A stretch of DNA of 11,378 nucleotides from Dictyocoela muelleri. Lineage: Eukaryota > Microsporidia. The stretch spans positions 1 through 11,378 of the forward strand of contig SDVU01000684.1 in the NCBI GenBank assembly GCA_016256075.1, read 5' to 3'. Numbering within the stretch: the stretch's first letter is position 1; every line of letters begins with the position of its first letter. Positions 1 through 6,330 of the stretch are shown piece by piece. The notes under the pieces are model-generated. The model saw only the letters and a program-made list of their open reading frames with translations, had not been told where the DNA came from and did no database searches. The translations under genes and the position numbers were made by a program.

Positions 1-78
1 TGACGTCAGCGGGATTCGAACCACGATACTTAAATTTTACATTCAAGAGTGTTAACCACTGAGCTATCTGGCGGTCTT
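1..78 (-). repeat. SINE-like repeat copy A (tRNA-like head, cut by window start)
   Basis: Read on the minus strand, this holds a perfect pol III A box (TAGCTCAGTGG, 56-66) and a perfect B box (GGTTCGAATCC, 12-22), 33 bases apart, which is normal tRNA spacing. It does not fold as a working tRNA. The seven bases before the A box (CGCCAGA) do not pair with the expected 3' acceptor strand (TGACGTC), the D arm cannot close, and only two T-stem pairs form. The middle can make a stem around TGTAAAA, faintly like a tRNA-Thr(UGU) anticodon arm. The head is closely similar to copy B and more distantly to copies C, D and E, so I read it as the tRNA-derived head of a dispersed element. Its body lies beyond the window start. 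Confidence 0.7.
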
Positions 79-150
79 TAAATTTTTATTATTACAATGT
101 AGAACCTTATATATAGTCGACCACACGAACTTGCACCAAATATTCTACCG

Positions 151-202
151 TTAATTTCAACCTCACATTAATTTTCAACCCTCGTTAATTTACACCACCT
201 CC
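151..202. repeat. degenerate 17-bp tandem repeat, three units
   Basis: Three successive units start with TTAATTT at 151, 168 and 185, each followed by a C/A-rich block (such as CAACCTC or CACCACC). The period is 17 bases. No function is visible. It lies between SINE-like copies A and B and could belong to the far, unaligned part of copy B. Confidence 0.4.
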
Positions 203-264
203 CCTGTTATTAAACCAAACCCGAGCCTTTTATGAATTTTTTGGTTTCATTACTTTTTATCAAG

Positions 265-490
265 ATTTGTAGTCATACGTATCCTCATACCTACAAAAGT
301 CCTTTCAGCTTAATTTTTATATGGGATTATTTTTAAAAAAACTATATCACTTTTTAATAAATCTATATCACTCCATAGTTATTGAACGCTTAATGTCATT
401 TTTCGATTATTTATTAAATTGACTTTAAACAATTCGAACCTAAACTTTAATGTTACATTCAAGAATGTTAACCACTGAGCTATCGGCCCT
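265..490 (-). repeat. SINE-like repeat copy B
   Basis: On the minus strand the head has a perfect A box (TAGCTCAGTGG, 472-482) and a 9/11 B box (GGTTCGAATTG, 430-440), 31 bases apart. The head matches copy A closely through TTAACAYTCTTGAATGTAA. Just after the B box comes the block TTTAAAGTCAATTTAATAAA, shared with copies C and D. Further matches to the body of copy D continue to about 265. The other copies suggest a full length near 390-400, but I cannot align 100-265 with confidence, so the outer end is uncertain. Confidence 0.65.
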
Positions 491-519
491 GATTAAAAAT
501 TTAAAGATTGTGGAAAAGT

Positions 520-791
520 GGCACTGATTCAATTTGTAAAACACTTTTTTTAAAGATGAGAAGAGAAGAAGAAAATTACTAAATTAAAACTTCTTTATAA
601 CATAAATGTAGATTATAGGTTGAAGTTACTATCTTCTGAGCTCTTACAAAATTATACTACTTTTATAAGAGCTCAGAAGATAGTAACCGCACTTTGCAGT
701 CTACATTTATGTTATAAAGAAGTTTTAATTTAATAATTTTCTTCTTCTCTTCTCATCTTTAAAAAAAGTTTTACCAAAATGAACCGGTACC
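520..791. mobile_element. foldback MITE, near-perfect hairpin
   Basis: Almost the whole 272-bp unit is one inverted repeat. The left arm (about 520-645) is complementary to the right arm (about 668-791) around a short A/T-rich centre, with very few mismatches internally. The ends read GGCACTGATTCA on the left and, reverse-complemented, GGTACCGGTTCA on the right. The 8-bp flanks GGAAAAGT (512-519) and GAAAAAAC (792-799) match at 5 of 8 positions, so a target-site duplication is weak. There is no coding capacity. Ends starting GG and possible 8-bp duplications suit a Merlin-type MITE, but that assignment is inference. High arm identity suggests a fairly recent insertion or arm correction by gene conversion. 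Confidence 0.8.
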
Positions 792-944
792 GAAAAAACT
801 TTTAATTATCAGAGTTTTAAATACCCAAAATCGTAGAAATTTCTAAAAGAACTCTTAATTTTAAATATTTAATTAGCAATAATAGATTTTAAAATGTCAA
901 TTTGTTTTTAATATTATATGATGACAATACTCTTGAGTGTGGTC

Positions 945-1331
945 GCAGAGAGTTGTATCCAACCTTGTCTTTGGTTATTACTGTTCAAGTTGTAGCATAC
1001 ACTTAATCTACACGGATCTCATCAGTTACACAAATTTTTCATCAATCGCTCATCAGATTTAATAGAGTTTAGTTTTTTTAAATTTTTTAAGTTTCACTAT
1101 ATATATACCGAGATGAATCTCCGTATTCAACCATCACCATGAGTACTTCTCTGCTTCACTATCAAAGATTTAATAATTCTTAATCAGCTATACCACACTA
1201 TAAAGTATATTACTGTTATAATTATTGACAGCAAAATACCATTCTCTGATTATTTATTAAAGTGACTTTAAAAAAATTAAAATACACCAATTAAATTTTC
1301 ATTGCAAGATTTTAACCATTAAGCTATCTAG
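945..1331 (-). repeat. SINE-like repeat copy C, apparently full length
   Basis: On the minus strand the head reads GCTAGATAGCTTAATGGTTA, a mutated A-box region (1316-1326). The B box is no longer recognisable. The block TTTAAAGTCACTTTAATAAA follows, as in copy B. The body matches copy D in several stretches, including the plus-strand word GCTTCACTATCAAAGATTTA here (GCTTCACAATAAAGATTTTA in D). The distal end (plus strand GAGTTGTATCC, then TCTTTGGTTATTACTGTTCA) also matches the distal end of D. Matching both ends gives about 387 bp here and 396 bp in D, so both are probably full length. Confidence 0.65.
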
Positions 1332-1369
1332 CTTATTAATAAATTAATCTATTTTTTCGACTTAAATTA

Positions 1370-1373
1370 CCCC
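1370..1373 (+). promoter_or_regulatory. CCC-type start-site signal of the U2AF gene
   Basis: CCCC directly abuts the ATG at 1374. Microsporidian genes often carry a CCC- or GGG-like motif within a few bases of the start codon, where transcripts with very short leaders begin. The motif supports this start; transcription itself is inferred. Confidence 0.5.
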
Positions 1374-1892
1374 ATGACCAAATGTTCTTTTTTTATCAGA
1401 GTTGGAACATGCAGACATGGTGAGAATTGTTCAAAGGAACATCCAAAACCATTCAATCACAACACATTGCTACTAAAAAACTTATATTTTTATCCCTTAC
1501 TAAACCTTGAATCAACACTTAATCCTATTGAAATTCAAAAACATGCTGATATGTTTTATGAAGACATATTTACGGAAATTAGCCTCAAATATGCACCAAT
1601 TAGAAACATGCTGATATGTGCGAATAGTTCAGATCATCTGATAGGCAATGTTTACATTGAATTCTTCAACAATTGTGATTTTGCAATAGATAGGTTCTAT
1701 AATTATAAGAGAATTATTTCTATACCAACACACATTAAATATATCAAAGACGCTGTTTGTAATGAATCCAATTGTGAAAGAGGTGATTTTTGCAATTTAT
1801 TACATCCTGTTAAAATTACAAAGGAACTTGTTGATGAACTTTTTGAATCCCAACGATTATTTTATAAGACGAATAAATATGATCGATGGTGA
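1374..1892 (+). CDS. U2AF small subunit (U2AF35-like), 3' splice-site recognition factor
   Basis: This 172-residue protein matches U2AF1 along its length. An N-terminal CCCH zinc finger has C4, C13, C19, H23 (C-x8-C-x5-C-x3-H) within CRHGENCSKEH. An RRM/UHM domain spans about 31-122, with TLLLKNLYFY as RNP2 and GNVYIEF (91-97) as RNP1. The helix EIQKHADMFYEDIFTEI equals the human QEHYDEFFEEVFTEM region. A second CCCH finger has C129, C134, C140, H144. In the family, U2AF35 binds the AG at intron ends and partners U2AF65 in the nucleus. Oddities: the second finger is spaced C-x4-C, three shorter than the human C-x7-C; there is no C-terminal RS domain; and the UHM Arg-x-Phe partner-binding motif (human RWF) is not obvious, the aligned stretch reading NYKRIIS. 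The CCCC before the ATG supports the start. Presence of the gene implies that splicing is retained. Confidence 0.93.
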   Translation: MTKCSFFIRVGTCRHGENCSKEHPKPFNHNTLLLKNLYFYPLLNLESTLNPIEIQKHADMFYEDIFTEISLKYAPIRNMLICANSSDHLIGNVYIEFFNNCDFAIDRFYNYKRIISIPTHIKYIKDAVCNESNCERGDFCNLLHPVKITKELVDELFESQRLFYKTNKYDRW

Positions 1893-2220
1893 TTATTTAT
1901 TAAGGATATGATTTATTGTAAATTTCCAAAAAAAATATTTTTAATAACTTAGTATATTTGTTCTGTTAATACAAACTAAATTTGATATTTTTATGTCCTT
2001 ATTGATAAAATATCTCCATGTAGTCAATAATATATATAATTTTTAAAATAAATATTTTTTTATTACTATATTTAGTAATTTTTAGATTTTTTAGAAAAAT
2101 TTTATTGTAAATTTAAAATAAAATCGTTCGGTTTATGATAAGTATTAAAGATCTATAATTAATTTGTTAAATCAGTACAACGATCATAAAAGAATCTAAA
2201 ATAAATTTTGAGAAAAACAT
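1893..2220. other. intergenic, A+T-rich, nothing recognised
   Basis: No ORF of note, RNA gene or clear repeat is seen. The first bases after the U2AF stop (TGATTATTTATTAA, 1890-1903) match the plus-strand form of the conserved SINE-like block, which may be chance. Confidence 0.5.
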
Positions 2221-2446
2221 AAATATTCTAATCAGGTAATAGAAATTTAATAAGTCTTCTGAGATTTTAGAATATTGTAAAAATTGAAATTTATTGGAGT
2301 TTAACATTTTAAATTCCTATATTAGCGATGTTTTTACATATTTTATAAAATATTTATGACTTAAACATTCGATTTAGATTAAGGTCTTTTAATCAAGAGA
2401 CTGACTGAGGTCTTGTTAAATATTTATTACCTGATTAGGATATTTG
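2221..2446. mobile_element. inverted-repeat element (degenerate MITE)
   Basis: The left end AAATATTCTAATCAGGTAAT (from 2221) is matched by the reverse complement of the right end, AAATATCCTAATCAGGTAAT (ending at 2446). Pairing continues inward for about 40 bases to CTGAG-like sequence. The 226-bp unit has no coding capacity. I see no target-site duplication, and the exact outer ends are uncertain because weak pairing continues a few bases outward. Confidence 0.55.
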
Positions 2447-2618
2447 TAAATAATATAAAAAAATAATTAACTAAAACAATAATTCGTTTAAAAACTAAAA
2501 CATTTAATTTTAATATGACTGAAAAGTCGATTTAAATATGTTAAAAGTATCATTTTAACAATAATTGTATCTATACAATAATTATCTGTGATCTACAATA
2601 AATTTATATAACGGACAA

Positions 2619-2621
2619 CCC
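2619..2621 (+). promoter_or_regulatory. CCC-type start-site signal of the ERCC1 gene
   Basis: CCC lies five bases before the ATG at 2627 (CCC-TTATC-ATG). A TATA-like stretch (TTTATATAA, about 2602-2610) sits just upstream. This fits the microsporidian pattern of very short leaders. Confidence 0.45.
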
Positions 2622-2626
2622 TTATC

Positions 2627-3211
2627 ATGATTCAAATTTCAATTAAACAAAAAGGAAACAATGTAATTGAATATCTAAAAGGAACACCATGGTCTTATAA
2701 CGAAACAATAACAACTGATTATGAAATAAACATGGACACATCTATAATATTCTTATCTATAAGATTTCATCTTTGCAAGCCTGAATATATTTACAAGAAA
2801 ATAAAAGCTCAACGAAAATACAAAATACAAGTGCTTCTCGTTCTTGTTGATGTCAACAATTATGAAAAATGCATCGCTGAATTATTTTATATTTCAGACA
2901 AAAACGGATTTTCAATGGTTTTAGCTTTTTCTAATGAGGAGGCTGGGAAGTATATTAAATCATTTGAATTGCGTAAAAGTATAAATTTAATTCGTAAAAG
3001 AGCAGATGGTGAACGTGAAAAAATTTTGGAATTTATAACTTCATTTCCTAAAATAAATAAAACCGACGCCTTGCAACTTATAAGTAATAATTTATCTTTA
3101 TTTGAAATGGTGAAGAATGTTGATGATATAAAATTTGTATTCGGGATTGGTGATAAAAAGATAGACATTTTTAAATATTATTTAGATAAACCCTTTGAGG
3201 AATCAGAATAG
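2627..3211 (+). CDS. ERCC1/Rad10 DNA repair protein, partner of XPF nuclease
   Basis: This 194-residue protein matches human ERCC1 from the start of its central domain to its C terminus. Landmarks are the TPW motif (20-22, human VPW), IIFLSIRFHLCKPEYI (40-55, human ALFLSLRYHNLHPDYI), the core strand QVLLVLVDV (68-76), FSNEEAGKYI (101-110, human WSPEEAGRYL), NKTDA (144-148) and the hairpin GIGDKK (173-178), ending in DKPFE like human HEPF. The central domain resembles the XPF nuclease fold but, as in other ERCC1 proteins, lacks the catalytic motif. The C-terminal tandem helix-hairpin-helix region pairs with XPF and binds DNA. ERCC1-XPF cuts 5' of lesions in nucleotide-excision and crosslink repair. 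The N-terminal extension of other ERCC1 proteins, which includes the XPA-binding area, is almost absent. The start is supported by the CCC signal. Confidence 0.94.
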   Translation: MIQISIKQKGNNVIEYLKGTPWSYNETITTDYEINMDTSIIFLSIRFHLCKPEYIYKKIKAQRKYKIQVLLVLVDVNNYEKCIAELFYISDKNGFSMVLAFSNEEAGKYIKSFELRKSINLIRKRADGEREKILEFITSFPKINKTDALQLISNNLSLFEMVKNVDDIKFVFGIGDKKIDIFKYYLDKPFEESE

Positions 3212-3454
3212 ATTAGATAATTGTTTTAAAATATGTTTTTTGAAAAAAATTTAAAATTATAGAGGTATTTATAATTATTGGTATTAAGAGCTTCTACTAA
3301 CATTACTATTTTTACTGAATTGCAAGAATTAAATTTTGTAAATGAATTGCAAAATTATTTTTTCTATAACCTTTCGGGTTTATGTTGAAATTATGTTAAG
3401 TATTAACATTTTTGTTAAAAATATCTTGTCTCAAGTCTATATAATGAGAAAGAA

Positions 3455-3765
3455 TGGGTCGGCAACCTTTTTATTGAAAATTGACTCACGATCATAGCAA
3501 AAACACAGATGGGTACAACTTATACCAAATAAGTAAAAAGCAAATTTTTCGCCAAAAACTAATTTGATTTTATAAGGACTTTGCATTAATTTCTTGCTTA
3601 TTTTGCACATTTATTAACTTTAAAAATAATTAGCAAAAATTGAAGATTTTAAGCGTAGGTGTTTTTTTCAATATTTTTTTAAGTTCAATATTTAAAATTC
3701 CCGTAGATAAACCTAAAATGTCTCCCGGATACAATTCACCCTGCAGGTACGCTGTTGCAGACCCA
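3455..3765. mobile_element. possible hAT relic (non-autonomous)
   Basis: The left end TGGGTCGGCAACCTTTTTAT resembles the GGTCGGCAACCTTTT ends seen in animal hAT elements. The right end, reverse-complemented, reads TGGGTCTGCAAC, giving an inverted repeat of 11 of 12 bases 311 bp apart. The pairing is short and no convincing 8-bp duplication flanks it. No coding region lies inside. The family call rests on terminal resemblance only. Confidence 0.35.
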
Positions 3766-4140
3766 GCTTCAAAGATTTTTTTGCTATATTAAGATAATTG
3801 CTTTTTAACTAAGTAATTTAATATCAATTACTTTGGTTTATATATAACTATCGAATTATTTAAATAACGTTGAAAATTGGTATTAATGTTATTCTTTTTT
3901 TAATTATATTATATTAACTGCAATGATTTACAATTAAGTTTAAATTGATGATTTATACCGTCTATGATCACTAATCTGGGAAATTACATTCAAAATAAGT
4001 TAGATTTTGATATTTTGAAACTACGAAGTTAAATATTTCATTAGAGCATTTATTATTTTATAAAATAGAATTTTTATTATCAAAAAAATTTTGATATTAA
4101 ATTTACCACATTATGAAATCCTTAGATATATAAATTGAAA
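3766..4140. other. intergenic, A+T-rich, nothing recognised
   Basis: There is no gene or repeat copy that I can identify. A small hairpin (AAGTAATT, 7-base loop, AATTACTT) lies at 3811-3833 and may be chance in A+T-rich DNA. Confidence 0.5.
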
Positions 4141-4536
4141 ACTTGGTGAGTTGTCTTCACCTCGGTATTTTTATCTTTGGTTGTTGGTATTCAAATTATG
4201 TCACTCTTAAGTCATTCAGAGATTATAATATCATTTTTTGTTTTAGCAATGACTTAGCAGGATACAGGTAATTATTTGTTTTAATGATTATGTTAGATTT
4301 ACAACTTTTTGTAAGATACGTAGCGCACTAATCTCCAAATCTAAGAGAGTCCCTTATGCTTCACAATAAAGATTTTAATAAGTCATAATCAGTTATACTT
4401 CACTCGTGAAGCTATATATCAATGATTTAGTTTAATAAATCAATTTTATAACCGAATATTTATTAAAGCGAATTTAAAAAAGAACCCTAATGTCTAGATG
4501 TTACATATAAAAATGTTAACCATTGACTCATCTGGT
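4141..4536 (-). repeat. SINE-like repeat copy D, apparently full length
   Basis: On the minus strand the head reads CCAGATGAGTCAATGGTTAA (A-box region 4520-4530), with a half B box (GGGTTCT, about 4481-4487). The block TTTAAATTCGCTTTAATAAA follows, as in B and C. The central body shares GCTTCACAATAAAGATTTTA (plus strand) with copy C. The distal end carries GTGAGTTGTCTTCACC and TATCTTTGGTTGTTGGTATT, matching the end of C. Length is about 396 bp. Divergence from C suggests an old copy. Confidence 0.65.
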
Positions 4537-4610
4537 CAATATAAATTTATCGCGTTTATTATTTAAAAAATTTTTTTCAATAGTTAAAAAAATTTTTTTA
4601 AAATAAAATC

Positions 4611-5075
4611 GCCACTGTTCAATTAATCATTACCATTTTTTAAGGATACAGAAAAGTGTAAATTAAAATGCTATTCTATTTCTTTACAGACTCTTGGAAA
4701 TGCTTTTACAATCTGTTAATATCATCTCAGTGTCAATTTGTTATACAGTTTGACAAATGCTGATTATATAACAAATTGACAGTGATATCCTTTTGCAATA
4801 TGTTAATATCATTTCAGTTTCAATTTGTTATACAGTTTGACAAATGTAGATTATATAACAAATTAACAGTGATATCCTTTTGCAATATGTTAATATCATT
4901 TCAGTTTCAATTTGTTATATAATCTGCACTTGTCAAACTGTATAACAAATTGACACTGAGATGATATTAACAGATTGTAAAAGCATTTCCAAGAGTCTAT
5001 AAATAAATGAGATACGATTGTAATCTACAATTTCCCGGATTCCTAAATAATGGAACTGTATAATTAAACAGTTCC
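4611..5075. mobile_element. complex foldback MITE with internal tandem units
   Basis: The outer inverted repeats start GCCACTGTTCAATTAATC on the left and, reverse-complemented, GGAACTGTTTAATTATAC on the right. They are flanked by ATAAAATC (4603-4610) and ATAATATC (5076-5083), an 8-bp duplication matching at 7 of 8. An inner, almost perfect repeat begins AGACTCTTGGAAATGC at 4688 and ends at 4998. Within it, units of 87-88 bp start at 4704, 4791 and 4879 (TTTTRCAATMTGTTAATATC). The first two are complete and the third runs into the right arm. Each unit contains its own palindrome around CAATTTGTTATA, so the element is a nest of hairpins. There is no coding capacity. The 8-bp duplication suits a Merlin or hAT type. 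Confidence 0.85.
4704..4966. repeat. tandem units of about 88 bp inside the MITE
   Basis: Starts at 4704, 4791 and 4879 give periods of 87 and 88. Units one and two differ at only a few bases, for example CAATTTGTTATACAGTTTG in both and AACAAATTGACAG versus AACAAATTAACAG. Unit three turns into the complementary arm after CAATTTGTTATATAATCTGC, so it is complete only in inverted form. Unequal exchange or slippage on a hairpin could produce this. Confidence 0.75.
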
Positions 5076-5083
5076 ATAATATC

Positions 5084-5344
5084 TTCTTTGTTGCCTACTA
5101 AACCATGTTTTAAATTTATATTTGTACCCCAAAATATATTTTTTTATTATAATTTTAAGTTTATGTCATTATATTCGATCATAATTTAGAATATTTTAAT
5201 TTTAATTTAAGTTGTTTTACGTAAATATTATTAAATACCAAATAAGAGATATTGTGGATAAACAACTCATTAATTTCGAAAATCGCAGCTGATTTTTTTG
5301 AATTATTATTTTTCAATTTTTATCCAAATATAAATTTCTACCAT
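5084..5344. other. intergenic, nothing recognised
   Basis: This is A+T-rich spacer between the MITE and the duplicated 5' end of the ATPase gene. It presumably contains the original upstream region of that gene. No motif is clear. Confidence 0.4.
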
Positions 5345-5396
5345 CAAAAATTTTTGGAAAATCTTGATTTCTTCAAAAATTAAACTTTATATTTTC

Positions 5397-5450
5397 ATGT
5401 CCTTCATGTTAAAATTAAATCCAAAAACAAAAATTTTTGGAAAATCTTGA
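5397..5450 (+). pseudogene. 17-codon decoy ORF from duplicated gene start
   Basis: The duplicated start encodes MSFMLKLNPKTKIF, identical to the start of the downstream ATPase apart from the missing Leu-3 and the changed last residue. It then reads GKS and stops at TGA (5448-5450). It is in the same frame as the main gene but is closed before it. If transcripts begin upstream of 5397 it would act as a short upstream ORF; if they begin at copy 2 it is inert. It is a partial gene duplicate, not a separate gene. Confidence 0.7.
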
Positions 5451-5479
5451 TTTCTTCAAAATTTAAACTTTATATCATC

Positions 5480-6169
5480 ATGTCCCTCTTCATGTTAAAA
5501 TTAAATCCAAAAACAAAAATTTTATGTGTGATGAGTGGTAAAGGTGGCGTTGGCAAAAGCATGATAGTCACATCTCTCGCAAATTACATATCCCTAACCC
5601 ACAAAACATTAATTCTAGATCTTGACATTACAAGTCCTTCTGTTCCAAAATTAACTAATACAGAAGGTTTTGTAATTTATGAATCTGAATTTATTGAGCC
5701 AATTTTCATCAATAAAAATCTTTTTGCAATTTCATCAGGTTATTTTGAATTGCAAATTAAAGATATGAAAAATATAAATTGTGAAGAATTTGATATAATA
5801 GTGGTAGATACGCCGCCCGGAATAACGGATTCTCATTTAGATCTTGCTTTTTATAATGCTTCGTGTATTTTGGTTAGTACGCCTCATTCAATATCAATTT
5901 CTGATGTTCGACGACAATATACTTTTTTAAAAAAAGCGAATTTTTCAGTTTTAGGAATTATTGAAAATATGAAAGGCATTGTTTGTAAATGTGGACATCG
6001 AAATAAAATTGGCGATGAAAATGTCAAAAAATTTTGCAGTGAATTTAATATCCCTTATCTCGGAAATTTAGATTTTGATATGAATATTACAATTAAATGT
6101 GATAAAGGCGATTTCATTGATAATGAAATTCTTAAAGAAATCGCAGAAAAAATAATTAAAAGTTTGTGA
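5480..6169 (+). CDS. Cfd1/Nbp35-family P-loop ATPase, cytosolic Fe-S cluster assembly scaffold
   Basis: A 229-residue Mrp/NBP35-type ATPase. It has a deviant Walker A, SGKGGVGKS (19-27), LDLDITSPS (46-54) as the switch I strand, IIVVDTPPG (106-114) as Walker B, and ENMKGIVCKCG (162-172), which equals the family's ENMSGFxCPxC segment. There is no N-terminal four-cysteine cluster as in Nbp35/NUBP1, so it looks more like Cfd1/NUBP2. In that pathway Cfd1 and Nbp35 form a heterocomplex that holds a bridging [4Fe-4S] cluster before transfer to cytosolic and nuclear targets. Two oddities stand out: the CPxC pair is reduced to C169-K-C171, and the region before Walker B, which usually holds a WRGP-like loop, is shortened, making the protein about 60 residues smaller than yeast Cfd1. 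The duplicated upstream copy supports a start at 5480 or 5492. A CCC five bases before the second ATG (5492) favours that one. Ind1 or bacterial Mrp are less likely. Confidence 0.88.
   Translation: MSLFMLKLNPKTKILCVMSGKGGVGKSMIVTSLANYISLTHKTLILDLDITSPSVPKLTNTEGFVIYESEFIEPIFINKNLFAISSGYFELQIKDMKNINCEEFDIIVVDTPPGITDSHLDLAFYNASCILVSTPHSISISDVRRQYTFLKKANFSVLGIIENMKGIVCKCGHRNKIGDENVKKFCSEFNIPYLGNLDFDMNITIKCDKGDFIDNEILKEIAEKIIKSL
5484..5486 (+). promoter_or_regulatory. possible CCC start-site signal inside the annotated ATPase start
   Basis: CCC-TCTTC-ATG (ATG at 5492) has the same five-base gap as CCC-TTATC-ATG of the ERCC1 gene. If it is the transcription start signal, translation begins at 5492 and the protein has 225 residues. 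The upstream duplicate has lost this CCC. Confidence 0.35.
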
Positions 6170-6330
6170 TTTCAACGAAAATTAAACTTTATTATTTAAA
6201 AATCAATTCTATCAAACTTATAATTGACTATATTTAAAAAAATAATTCTATTTGTTTTAATCAAAGCAAAATAGATTTGTTTATAATTAATATTTTAATC
6301 TTTTTATTTTTATTTTTTATTTAAAAATTT

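Larger units (their letters stand above)
5345..5513 (+). repeat. tandem duplication of the ATPase gene 5' end
   Basis: Copy 1 (5345-5427) and copy 2 (5428-5513) are nearly identical. Both run from CAAAAATTTTTGGAAAATCT through the start codon to ATCCAAAAA. Copy 2 has three extra bases around the start (ATGTCCCTCTTCATG versus ATGTCCTTCATG), so the periods are 83 and 86. The 10-base word CAAAAATTTT stands at the start of each copy and again at 5514 inside the gene. This is the expected footprint of a slippage or recombination event between short matches. Only the second copy is joined to the full reading frame. Confidence 0.9.

Noticed and set aside
1-78. A functional tRNA gene on the minus strand
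   Set aside because: A and B boxes are perfect, but the acceptor, D and T stems do not pair, and several diverged copies share a longer common body. It is better read as a SINE-like head.
2887-3168. 93-codon reading frame on the minus strand
   Set aside because: It lies wholly antisense within ERCC1, whose sense protein has a clear family match.
3811-3833. Hairpin as a terminator
   Set aside because: An 8-base A/T-only stem with a 7-base loop far from any gene end is expected by chance in this composition.
4704-4966. CRISPR array
   Set aside because: The repeats of about 88 bp are contiguous with no spacers and lie in a foldback transposon of a eukaryote-type genome.
5447-5479. Eleven-residue N-terminal extension of the ATPase starting at TTG
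   Set aside because: TTG is not an expected start in a eukaryote, and this stretch belongs to the duplicated upstream region. ATG 5480 or 5492 is preferred.
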